From Cunninghamia lanceolata (lineage: Eukaryota > Streptophyta > Pinopsida > Cupressales > Cupressaceae), in contig BSBN01000293.1 in assembly GCA_027924645.1 (NCBI GenBank), positions 5,666,501 through 5,730,500 of the forward strand: a stretch of DNA of 64,000 bases. Direction: 5' to 3'. This document shows positions 51,131-64,000 of this stretch, piece by piece; within the stretch, counting starts at the first letter, position 1, and every line of letters starts with the position of its first letter. A model generated the notes under the pieces. It saw nothing but the letters and a program-made list of their open reading frames with translations. It searched no databases and was not told the origin of the DNA. Both the position numbers and the translations under genes were made by a program.

Positions 51131-51965
51131 AAATTTAAATTTTAGGCTCGGGTTTTGCTTTGTAACCTGCTTCAAAAAATGCTTTGGGGACCCGACCCTG
51201 ACCTCTGGACCTAGTTTGACCTGCAACTTGAAGGCCCTGTCAATGTCACAACAAAATAGTGACTTTGGGCATATATTTAAAGGTATATTTTGCAGAATAT
51301 TTTGACGAAATTAAAACCCATTATAGAGGAGACAATGTAGATTCTAAATATGTAATTTTTTTACAATTGAATTAATTTTTCTATTTTTTAATCAATTTCT
51401 GATGAAATAGGTTCATAACCTTGAATTATCAGGGTTTTTTAATATTTTAATAACTTTTTATTAATATATTTTTTTGTAAAAAAAATTGTATGAAAACATA
51501 CTTTAGACAATTCTTTTCAATTTTAAAAAAAAAATTCAAAAAATGTTAAGTTTAGGTCATCTTATGCGTGACGTACATGATGATTTTTTAAAAGACAAAA
51601 AATGACCAATAAAAAATTAATAAAAAAAATTATTCAATAAAAAATTACAAATAAATATGGAAAACGTGCTTCAATGAGTTACAAAGCTTTTCCCAAAAGG
51701 ATTTTGAAAAATATGATTATTTAGGTCAAAATATGGATGATGTACACGTACATGGTATAGTAAAAAAAAGTGATTTTTAAACAGTGGTTTTTAGAAACGC
51801 CTATTCAAAATCAATTTCTATCATCTAGGTATTGAAAAATATTACATATTTGGAAACTAGACTCCGAGTACTACATTTCATATTTAGTGACTTTTTCCAA
51901 GATTCCACCTTTAAGTGTTTCAAATTTTTAGGTCAAATGTGACAAGTTATGAAAATCAAGAAAAA
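51131..51965. other. Leader region upstream of the transposase gene
   Basis: No gene. It lies between the right palindrome cluster and the right end and should contain the transposase promoter (minus strand), but I see no convincing TATA box. Confidence 0.4.
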
Positions 51966-52003
51966 CACTTCCACTTTTTGGCCAAAAAGTGGACACAACT
52001 TCT
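51966..52003 (-). repeat. Right terminal inverted repeat with a perfect 22-bp palindrome
   Basis: Complement of AGAAGTTGTGTCCACTT at 51987-52003. The inner part 51971-51992 is a perfect palindrome: CCACTTTTTGG followed by its own complement. It could form a hairpin. Confidence 0.8.
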
Positions 52004-52007
52004 TGCA

Positions 52008-52243
52008 CACACCCAGGAAATAGACATTACCTAAAGGCTATGAGGGAGCGAGCCTCAAGGATGAAAAGCCTAGGCCAAACTAGTTACTTGGAAGGCACAT
52101 GAATATCTGATACTAAAACCTTCACTGATGTTAATAAACACATCAAGCATGAGAAGGACAAAGAGTTAAGGTTATTGTTCCCACCTCTAAAAATGAATCA
52201 GCGAAACCCTCTACACCTAAGGATTTGCCATTGGGAGTGGTCT
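52008..52243 (+). other. Host retroelement interior (gag leader), short island
   Basis: 236 bp of the host element left between two insertions. It ends in GGTCT, the left duplication of the next element. The reading frame is broken. Confidence 0.5.
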
Positions 52244-54045
52244 TGTCCTATTTTTCTTCCCAGCCAAATAGTCCAAATCAATAAAATCTCTAAGTGTTTT
52301 CCCCTTTAGAGATGCAAAGAAAAACATCCAAAATTGACTAAGTCCAAAAAAACATTGAGTTTTCCTTGTGTTTTCTAGCTTTTCAGAGTTTCAAAGTTTG
52401 GGGCTTTACCCTTCGTCTTTCCATCTTAACTATCTCTGAACTCCGCCCTTTCCTTTGTGAAATAAGCTAAGTATTTTAACCTTTTTAGAGTTTCAGACTC
52501 TAAACTTTTCCTCTTCCCTCTTCCCTTTTGGAAGGCATAAGACGAAAGGTCCAAAGCCCAACCCCCAATGAGTGTTAGATTTTCTAAGGCATTTCGCCAT
52601 TCCACGGAACCCTTTTGATGTACCCCACGATGGGTTGGTGGAACCATGAAATGTTGACACGTGGCTATGACATCATCAAGGGAGGCAAATGGTAGAAGGC
52701 CCGACCCCCGACCCTCACTGAGTGATATTTTTCAAAGGCATTCCACCATTTCATGAAGAATATTTTAATAGAACAAAAGGTGCTAGCGGAACTGTAAAAT
52801 GTTGCCACGTCGACAAAGGGAAAGCATAAAGCAAAGTGAGCGGGGCTCGATCTATGAATCTTTCTTTGAGAAATAATGCTAAGTGTTTCATATTTTGGGG
52901 GTCAAACCTCCCTTCTTCTTCCTTCTCACTGAAGACGGAAGATGGAAGGCCTGAGCTCCGAACTCCATTGATACTTTCAAAATTAGTTGTCTTTGACTCT
53001 CGGAGGTCAAACTTTATTTCTTCCTCTTTCTCTACGAAGGTGGAAGACGGAAGGCACGAGGCCCAAAGTCCACTGATAATGTAATTGCGCTTTGTAAAGT
53101 GGAGTTTGGGGGCATACTTTCCTCCTTTCTTCTTCTCTTTTGTAAGGCAGAACGCCAAAGGCCTAAGGCCCGAACTCTGATGGTTTTTGCAATCTTCAGA
53201 AATCAAGGAAATAAGGTTGAACCAAGGGCTCGCCATGATCAATATTGTTCAATTTTTTCTTCTAAGGTGGGAATCCAGTCCAGATGAAAGTCAAACATCC
53301 AGATTCAACTAGAAAAATTACGGTTAAACATTTATTGTTGTGGGTGGAGTTTCAAGCGCTAGTTTTTAATGTAGATATTTGAAGATATTTGTTCAACTAC
53401 TTTTGTGAAGATATTTTTCTACATTTATGGCATCCCCTTCTGTAAAATATCTTCTGACAAAGCCCATGGGGGCAAATTTATTGATGAAATGACTAAGGTC
53501 AATGTAATGAAGTGCTATATATACATAGAAAAGATGTCATGAGGGTTGGAAAATAGTTGGATTTTTTCATGCTTCTATATTCCAAACAAAATTCTCCTCT
53601 GTTGTAACTATGCCTTTTGATCAATACATACGGTATTTTACCTTTTCATGCTTTTTAACTCTGTGTAGTCTTAAAATTGGCTATTGTTTGTGAATGTCTA
53701 ATTCCTTGCAATCCATTCTTTACCGAGCTGTTAAAATCTTCATGATTTGTGTAAGCTTATTAATTGTATTCATTTATTTGTGCATCTTAGCTCTGTGAGT
53801 GTTCCATATTCAAACCTCATGTATCACCCCCTTTCATTTTCAGTTTATCCTCCTCCTTTTCCTCAGTGGTGCATAGATTAGGATTAGTATTAGGAATAGT
53901 TGAATCTCTCATTCAGCAAAGGAACCAGCCTCTCTCTGGAGATTTGGCCTCATTGCAAGGTCCCACACCTGGAGGTCATCTCAATGTTTCATTGGATTGT
54001 TGACCTAAAAGCCTTCAACACAAGGTGCAAATCCAAGTGACAACA
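52244..54045 (+). repeat. 5' LTR of the non-autonomous element
   Basis: 1802 bp; matches 56621-58467. Contains runs such as GGAAGGCCCGAG in several places on both strands. Confidence 0.88.
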
Positions 54046-54372
54046 GTTTCTGGCATGCCCGATGGGACCCACTTCATGATCCTTATCATCAATTGAAGAG
54101 TTTTGCTGTGCTCTTCAATGCATCTTGCCATTTAGGGCAATCTCTCAAACACCATGGTGACTCTACTAATCAGATCTACTAGTGAAGCAGCCCTCAGTGC
54201 TTAAAGAGCTTCAAGAATTAGGATTTCAATGGTATTCCTAGTTTAACATGCTTTTAGAAGCATTTCAATCACCCACGGCTCCCTGGTATGAACATATTTC
54301 TCTGAAGGGCAGAACTATTTGCTCTTATTTTTCATGATTGTTTAAATGTTTCCTATTTCTTAATGCTTCAAA
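54046..54372 (+). other. Leader of the non-autonomous element
   Basis: Holds the candidate PBS at 54051-54067, a few bases after the LTR. The tRNA it would pair with is not clear to me. Confidence 0.5.
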
Positions 54373-55435
54373 ATGTCTATTTTTTATGGAAAGTATGGCT
54401 ACTCCCCTCCACCCAGCCAATATACAAATTTTATGCCTCCATACCAACAATATCAGACCCAAGATACCCCTAGTTTTGCATCGTATGGATTTGCTCCAGT
54501 AGAATATCAGCATCCTTACAATGCTTGCCTCCCACCCACCCCTACTATGTCTTCTTGGCAGCCCAATAATGCTTATTATCAACCCCAAGAAGACTATTTT
54601 AATCCTAGCCAGTGCAACTACCCTTCTAATCAGTTCCAAGATGTTGACCATGTGAACAATGATGCATTCAATGATCTCATGGGCATATTCTTAGATCTTG
54701 ATAAACTTTTGGATGACAAAAAAAGAGCAGGAGGGTATAACTAGCCTCAGCAGAATTATGGTCTCAACTCCAAAAACATTAGTGATGTCAAGGAGGTGAT
54801 AATCGACCTAGCAAGGGACTGGGATGAGTTTCAAGAAATAGTAGAGCGTGAATGGCGACAGGAGGCACAAGAAAGGGTTTTTCAAGAAAGACTTGCTATG
54901 AGGATTGTGGCTCAAGAGCAACAAATGAGACAAGTGGCCCAATCAATTCCATCCATTCCTAGCTTTAGGAAACCCCTCCCTTCTGCACATTTTCATCTTG
55001 TAGCAGAGTAGCCCCAACTTCTCAAATTCCCAGGTTTCAAAGTCTCTATTCCTCCACAAGTCTCTGTTCCTATGCAAACCCAATTTATCACTCCCCAGGA
55101 ACAAATTTGCCCATAACCCTCTCTGCTCCAAGAAATACAAGAAAATATCCAAGCATCTTTCCCTGATACTATTTCAATTTTCAATGGTGGACCTGTTGTC
55201 TACCAAGCTAATTGGAAAGATGAGCCAAAGGTGGAGGTGGAAGAGAATGAAACTAATGAGGAGTAGTTTGTTGTTCCTACACTCACAATGGTGGAATTGT
55301 TTGAACCTATTACACCTGTGAGCACTGTTAATTCAAATAGAGGGCTAAATCCTCTAGATTTTGGTTCTTTTGAATCTTTTTCTCATGCATCCGATCAAGA
55401 AAACAAGGTTAAAATGTAAAGATTTTATGGGGAAA
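54373..55435 (+). pseudogene. Tyr/Pro/Gln-rich gag-like ORF of the non-autonomous element
   Basis: ATG 54373 opens 123 codons rich in Tyr, Pro and Gln (MSIFYGKYGYSPPP), then the same frame continues through TAG 54742, TAG 55009 and further stops near 55114 and 55264. The part 54796-55011 is charged and Gln/Glu-rich, likely coiled-coil. No zinc knuckle or capsid motif is recognisable, so gag is suggested by position and composition only. The stops fit former Gln codons. Confidence 0.5.
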
Positions 55436-56620
55436 ACCTTTAGCTGTAGAGACAACTTTAGAAAAATTCAATGGAGTTGCAGTCAACTAATGAGGGTATT
55501 AAGAATGATCCATGTTACTGAGATCATTCCAGAGGCTAACCATGCTTCTCCATTTTATGAATTGCCCAATTGCATTGATGACAAAGATGGCATGCAAATG
55601 TCAACATTAGCTATAGTTCTGGAACAACACAGAGACAATGAATATGATGATGAGTTGCTAGCATGTGAAGAGGTGCAAGTAGGTAGCCCTACAATGAAAG
55701 GTGCAACTCTTAGGTTTATAATTCAAACATGTTTGAGGAGCTTTCATATCTTATTGAAAATAATGATGTGGAGATTGAACATGGGCATGAACAAATTAAA
55801 GATTTGTTCTTGATTATCTAGTAGGGATATCAGCTTCTTGATGGAGGAGATTTCACCATTGAGCATGTGCATGGCTTATTTTTTTAGCCTAATCTAGAAA
55901 ATCATGAGCATATTGTTCATGAGGTGGAGGTAGCCTTATCTTCAATTGAGCCACAAGAGCCAAAGCATTCAGACTAGCAAAAAAATGCAGAGCCAGAGCA
56001 TAAACATGAATGCAATAGTGGTGGCTTGCATACCATTTCAAGGGGATGCCCTATCAGATATTTGGCCTAGTTAGAGACGTATCAAAAGGAGTCCCTACCT
56101 TTCATGCTTACTTCAAAGCATGATGTTGAACATCAAAGAGGGATAGATCAACCTACTTATCCACTTTTAGGCAGCTACATTTCTGATCAATACAAGTGGA
56201 TAGGTGAGGTTTTCTTTGTCCTTGGGGAAGTTTATCATTACCTTGTTGTTTGCCCATCCCTTCCCAACCTCTTTTTAACTACCCACAAGCATGAGAAACA
56301 TTGTAAATTTTTAAGGAAGTGCAACTACTTTCAGGAACCTATCAATGGCTTTGTTTGAGGCCATTTCCTTGTTGTTAGCTTAGGATTAGAGTAGATTTTA
56401 TTTCAGTTTTAGGTTTCCTTTCCCTAAGTTCTTTTGCACAGGCTACATTGTCATAAGGATAATGCAGGCCTTGTTCCTTTTTGGTATTATTTCAAAGGAA
56501 GGGTTTTCAGTTGTTTTGACCTATTGCAGTCCCTTTTTGACTCCATGCTCAATGGATGCTTAAGGCCACTGGTTTCCATTTGTTTAGTAGGTAAACACCC
56601 CTGAGAAGTCACCAAATTGT
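55436..56620 (+). other. Rest of the non-autonomous element interior
   Basis: Broken short frames (for example 55361-55813 and 56104-56358) without recognised motifs, up to the 3' LTR. No purine-rich tract is obvious right before the LTR. Confidence 0.45.
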
Positions 56621-58467
56621 TGTCCTATTTTTCTTCCTAGCCAAATAGTCCAAATACATAAAATCTATAAGTGTTTTCCCATTAGAGATGTAAGGAAAAA
56701 CATCCAAAATTGACTAAGTCTCAAAAACCTTGAGTTTTCCTTGTGTTTTCTAGCTTTTCAGAGTTTCAGAGTTTGGGGCTTTACCCTTCGTCTTCCCATC
56801 TTAACCGTCTTTGAACTACTCCCTTTCCTTTGTGAAATAAGCTAATTATTTTAACCTTTTCAGAGTTTCAAACTTTGGACTTTTCCTCTTCCCTCTTCCC
56901 TTTTGAAAGGCGTAAGATGGAAGGCCCAAAGCCTGGTCCCTAACGAGTGTTAGATTTTCTAAGGCATTTCGCCATTCTGCGGAACCCTTTTGTTGGACCC
57001 CACGGCAGGTTGGTGGAACCGCAGAATGCTGGCATGTGGCTATGACGTCATAAAGGAAGGCAAAAGGTGGAAGGTTCGAGGCCCAACCCTTGTCGAGTGA
57101 TATTTTTCTAAGGTATTCCACCACTCCATGGAGAATATTTTAATAGAACAAAAGGTGCTAGTAGAACTGCAAAATGCTACCACATGGATTTTGGAGGTTG
57201 GACCCCTTTTCTTCCTCCTTCTCACTAAAGATGGAAGATGGAAGGCCCAAGCTCCAAACTCTGACTCTTTCTTTGAGAAATAATGCTAAGTGTTTTGGAT
57301 TTTGGAGATTGGACCTCCCTTCTTCCTCCTTCTCACTAAAGATGGAAGACGGAAGGCCCGAGCTCCAAACACCGCAGATACTTTCAAAATTGCCTAAGTC
57401 TTTGACTCTTGGGGCTCGAACTTTCTTTCTTCCTCCTTCTCTAAGAAGGAAAAAGACAGAAGGCCCGAGACCCAAAGTCCGCCGATAATGTAATTGTCTT
57501 TTGTAAATAGGAGTTCAGGGGGTGGAATTTCCTCCTTTCTTCTTCTCTTTTGTAAGGCAGAACGCCAAAGGTCCGAGGCCTGAACTTTAACGATTTTTGC
57601 AATCTTTAGAAATCAAGGAAAGAAATCCGAACCAAGGTCTCGCCATGATCAATCTTGTTCAATTTTTTATTCCAAGGTGGGAATCTAATCCAAAAAAAAA
57701 TGAAAGTCAAACATCCAGCTCCAGCTGGAAAAATTACAGTTGAACATTTATTGTTGTGGGTGGAGTTTCAAGCGCTAGTTTTTAACATAGATATTTGAAG
57801 ATATTTATTCAGCTACTTCTGTGAAGATATTTTTTCTACATTTATGGCATCCCCTTTTGTAAAATATCTTCTGACAAAGCCCATGGGGGAGAATTTATTA
57901 ATGAAATGACTGAGGTCAATGTAATGAAGTGTTATATATACATAGAAAAATATGTAATGAGGGTAGGAAAATAATTGGATATTTTCATGCTTCTGTATTC
58001 CAAACAAAACTCTCCTCTGTTGTAACCGTGCCTTTTGATCAAAATTACATATGGTTTTTTACCTTGTCATGTTTTTTAACTCTATGTAGTCTTAGAATTG
58101 GCTATTGTTTGTAAATGTCTAATTCCTTGCAATCCATTCTTTACCTCTGTTAAAATCTTCATGATTTGTGTAAGCTTGTCAGTTGTATTCATTTATTTGT
58201 GCATCTTAGCTTTGTGAGTGTTCCATATTCAAACCTAGTGTAACACACCCCTTTCATTTTCAATTTATCCACCTTCCCCTTTTCCTCAATGGTGCATATA
58301 TTAGGTTTAGTCTTAGGAATCGCTGATTCTCTCATTCAGCGAAGGAACCAACCTTTCTCTGGAGATTTGGCCTCCTTGTAGGGTCCCACGCTTGGAGGTC
58401 ATCTCAATGTTTCACTGGATTGTTGGAACCCTAAAATCCTTCAACATAGGTAATCTATGTGACAATA
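56621..58467 (+). repeat. 3' LTR of the non-autonomous element
   Basis: 1847 bp, 45 bp longer than the left copy. It has a tandem duplication of about 120 bp (57184 and 57300) beginning TGGATTTTGGAG and containing AAGATGGAAGA.GGAAGGCCC. Confidence 0.88.
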
Positions 58468-58472
58468 GGTCC

Positions 58473-59105
58473 TAATGCTCCCATTGTCACTCAAGAGGAC
58501 ATGGATGAGTACCTGCGAGTACATCCACCTCCTAAATTTGATTTGATGAACCTCAAGGATGAGGATAAACTTGGGAAGATTTCCCAACCTGAAAGTGACC
58601 TGCAGTTGCAAGATGTGAAAATTTGTAATGAATGATGGATATTGTGTGATCCATTGATACTATAATGCAATTTTAAAAATTTTGGCAAAAGTTTTCCTTC
58701 TTGTTTAAGGTTGCATAAATGATAATGGATTTATGTTTATGAATGGATTCAATAGTGTGAAAAACTAATTGAATGCTTAATCTACAAACTTCAAGATAAG
58801 TAGATTGCAGCATGGTTTGGACAAGAACTAGCATTGGGGATAGCCAAGAGGAAGGCCAACCTTCTAGCCACTCTAATTCAAAACTTGACTAGATCCTTGC
58901 TATGCTCCATGAGACGAGGGCAAGAATTGGAACTTTAGAGCAGGAGGTCAGGGGTCAGAATGGACCCAGGTAGGAAGCCTTCAACAGGGGTACAGATAAG
59001 GAACATCATGAAAACACCACCCAAATTGAACGTGGAGAGAATAACTCTGAAATGAGACATGATGAGGATAAATGAAGCCATTTGGCTCTATAATTATCTA
59101 GAAAT
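58473..59105 (+). other. Host retroelement interior, gag N-terminal region, decayed
   Basis: Begins with protein-like PIVTQEDMDEYLRVHPPPKF and then degrades with stops. It precedes the recognisable gag domain. Confidence 0.45.
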
Positions 59106-59625
59106 ATGAAAAAAATTACACCTCCCAAGTTTGATGGGACTGTAATTGGAGATGCCGCGAAGGCATGGCTTATAGAAATGGAGTCTAAATACTTTGAAAT
59201 AAGAAAATATTCTAAAATTACCAAAGCAGTATGGGGAGCATACCAATTGTCAAGTGAAGCATCCACCTGGTGGTTGAACAATAAGATGGAGTTAAAATTG
59301 AGCTCCATGATTCTAACCTGGGAAAGGTTTGTGGAACATTTTAGGCAAAGATGGTTGCCTCAGTTGTATTTTGATCAGAAGCTTATAGACTTCCAAAATC
59401 TAAGACATGGTGACTCATCTATGAATGAGTACTGGGGGAAATTCACTTGTCTCCTTAAATATGTTCCCCAATATCAGCAAGATGAGAGATTTTGCATCTA
59501 AAAGTTTGTCATGGGATTAAACTCCCAAATTGGAGGTGAAGTTGATGTTCATGGTCCCACTACAATGGACCAAGTTTATGAGAAACCTATTAAACATGAG
59601 CAAAAATTGAAATCCATGTCTACCC
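59106..59625 (+). pseudogene. gag: Gag of the host retroelement
   Basis: TPPKFDGTVIGDAAKAWLIE, then EASTWW, WERFVEHFRQRWLP and MNEYWGKFTCL are the retrotransposon gag domain. TAA 59499 interrupts it where a Gln fits; the frame goes on with MGLNSQIGGEVDVHGPTT and KHEQKLKS. No zinc knuckle, protease, RT or RNase H follows; the frame passes directly into integrase. Confidence 0.85.
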
Positions 59626-60254
59626 ATATGACATCAAGGTTTTTGCAAACCTTGTTTTCCTCACTTGGAACGCAACTAAACATAAGCTCTTCTTATCATC
59701 CAGAGATGGATGGTTAGACAAAAAGAGTAAACCAAGAGATGGAAGACTTGTTGAGAATGTATTGCATGGACCAGCAATCCAAATGGGAAGATTATCTTCC
59801 TCTTGTAGAATTTGCATATAATAATTCCTATCATTCTACTATTAAGATGGCTCCATTTAAAGAATTATATGGAAGAAAGTGTCAAACTCCTATAAGTTGG
59901 GATAAACTAGAAGATAGGATTAGCCTTGGTCTAGAAATGTTATTAGAAATGAAAGAGCAAGTCCATTTGATTAAGAAAAGGCTAGCAGAAGCAAATGATA
60001 GGAAAAAACATTATGCGGATGCTAAATGCATCGCAAGACATTTCTCAGTGGGAGAAAAAGTCCTCTTAAGATTTAAACCACAAAAGAGTTCTATTAAGTT
60101 TGGAAAAACATCTAAACTAGCTCCTAGGTATGTGGGTCCATTCAAAGTTCTTGAAGAGGTCAACCTAGTTGCATATAGGATTGCTCTACCGCCAGTCCTT
60201 GCCATGATGCATAATGTTTTCCATGTTTCTTATTTGAAAAAGTATATTGTGTAG
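59626..60254 (+). pseudogene. pol: Integrase C-terminal part fused to gag
   Basis: TSRFLQTLFSSLGTQL, SSYHPEMDG and, after TAG 59715, RVNQEMEDLLRMYC hold the last part of the gypsy integrase core, with the catalytic Glu region degraded (YHPEMDG then TAG). FAYNNSYHSTIKMAPFKELYG, VGPFKVLEEVN and VFHVSYLKKY follow as the usual C-terminus. The integrase zinc domain and first Asp are absent. All in the gag frame, so one deletion joined them without a shift. Confidence 0.88.
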
Positions 60255-60549
60255 GAGATAATCATGTCCCTATTCTTGACTAGAATGCCATAAAGGTGAA
60301 GGACCCAGGGATGGTAATGATAAAGCCCATCAAGGTGATCAAAATATGTAAGCTACGCTTGTGTAACAAAGAGATTACTCAATGCAAGGTCTAGTGGGAC
60401 CAATATGCTGAAGAGAATGCCACCTAGGAGAATTATGATGATGTTTATCAAAGATTTCCTCATCTTTTTTAAGGTTTTATTATGATGACCAAAAGTCTCT
60501 TTATGTTATAAACTTGGAAACATTAAATCATCGGGGACGATGATTCATA

Positions 60550-60561
60550 TGGGGGGAGATA
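60550..60561 (+). other. Polypurine tract of the host element
   Basis: tggggggagata directly before TGTTACATTCCC. Confidence 0.85.
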
Positions 60562-63649
<3,088 letters not shown>

Positions 63650-64000
63650 GTTTGACTTAGGATGATGACCTAACGTTTGCTTTGATTTTTTTGAGTTGAT
63701 TGATTTATATTGACCTCATGATAAAATTGAGGGTTTGTGAACTTGTTTTGATTTCTTTTTGGTATTTTCTAATGTTTTTGTACTTTGTGGGTTTTTGGTA
63801 TGAAATCTAAGCTACAATGTATGCAAATAACTTTTTGTTCTTTTTCACCAATTTTTAAAATAAAATAAACTAAGTTAAGCTAGGAATTGAAATATGAATG
63901 CAAGCTAAGATGAAATTATCTAATGCAATTACGCTATGTTTTTGGTGTTTTCTTGTGTTTTGATTTCAACTATTCTAGGAAATGAAACTATTTGGAAATA
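63650..64000. other. Right flank of the host element
   Basis: Starts with GTTTG, the right target duplication. AT-rich, no gene seen. Confidence 0.6.

Larger units (their letters stand above)
34929..52003. mobile_element. Large DNA transposon, about 17.1 kb, superfamily not settled
   Basis: Perfect 17-bp inverted ends, AGAAGTTGTGTCCACTT at 34929-34945 and its complement at 51987-52003. Each is flanked by TGCA (34925-34928 and 52004-52007), a likely 4-bp target duplication. Clusters of the palindrome AAACGGGATCCCGTTT lie near both ends in matching fashion. Inside are two spliced, convergent genes: a minus-strand DDE-type transposase and a plus-strand 8-exon gene of unknown role. A 4-bp duplication with such a transposase recalls the Sola superfamily, but I could not test this. 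It sits in the host retroelement just after its PBS. The interior has later debris (LINE and gypsy fragments), so the original length was smaller. End-like motifs at 43674 and 46391 complicate the structure. Confidence 0.7.
52244..58467 (+). mobile_element. Non-autonomous LTR retrotransposon without pol
   Basis: LTRs 52244-54045 (1802 bp) and 56621-58467 (1847 bp), starting TGTCCTATTTTTC; the left ends GACAACA, the right GACAATA. Target duplication GGTCT (52239-52243) and GGTCC (58468-58472). The 2.6-kb interior has a plausible PBS (TGGCATGCCCGATGGGA from 54051) and one gag-like ORF, but no protease, RT or integrase. It would need enzymes from a related autonomous element. It lies in the host retroelement. 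Confidence 0.85.

Overview
This window is plant nuclear DNA made almost entirely of nested transposable elements, with one clear host gene. The class III secretory peroxidase with GT-AG introns shows a plant, as do the retroelements primed by plant initiator-Met tRNA and a LINE with a plant-type RNase H domain. The depth of nesting, the old and still-resolvable insertions and the long introns and LTRs suggest a very large genome, most like a gymnosperm. That lineage is an inference and cannot be proven here.

Layout. 1-8827: decayed sequence holding minisatellites, a long broken ORF of unknown type (2413-5645) and the 3' end of an old chromodomain gypsy element (about 6490 onward). 8828-20353: a 5'-truncated LINE on the minus strand, split by a full-length chromovirus-type Ty3/gypsy element (10912-18833) that landed inside its RNase H domain. 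20727-23113: the peroxidase gene, four exons, apparently intact, 360 aa, with an unusual repeated N-terminus. 23114-25227: AT-rich intergenic DNA.

25228-63649: one old LTR retrotransposon bounded by a perfect 5-bp duplication (GTTTG). It has about 3-kb LTRs and an internal region in which gag is fused to the end of integrase. Three elements have inserted into it: a Ty1/copia element (26372-32861) inside its 5' LTR; a roughly 17-kb DNA transposon (34929-52003) just after its primer-binding site; and a non-autonomous LTR element (52244-58467) farther along. The matching 3' LTR (60562-63649) has no copia and so shows the empty target site.

The most unusual object is the DNA transposon. It has 17-bp inverted ends flanked by TGCA, a hairpin palindrome at the ends and clusters of the palindrome AAACGGGATCCCGTTT near both ends. 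It carries two convergent spliced genes. On the minus strand is a decayed DDE-type transposase with a long Asn/Glu repeat (50685 down to about 46750). On the plus strand is an unrecognised 8-exon, about 524-codon gene whose exons are all in phase 0 (40121-42514). Its interior also holds debris: a LINE remnant, a gypsy integrase fragment, TTAGGG-like DNA and a 118-bp tandem repeat.

Apart from the peroxidase, the larger coding regions are broken. In the mobile elements most breaks are in-frame stops where a Gln, Arg or Trp codon fits the family, as expected from deamination of methylated cytosine in silenced repeats. All family calls, counts and boundaries were made by eye.
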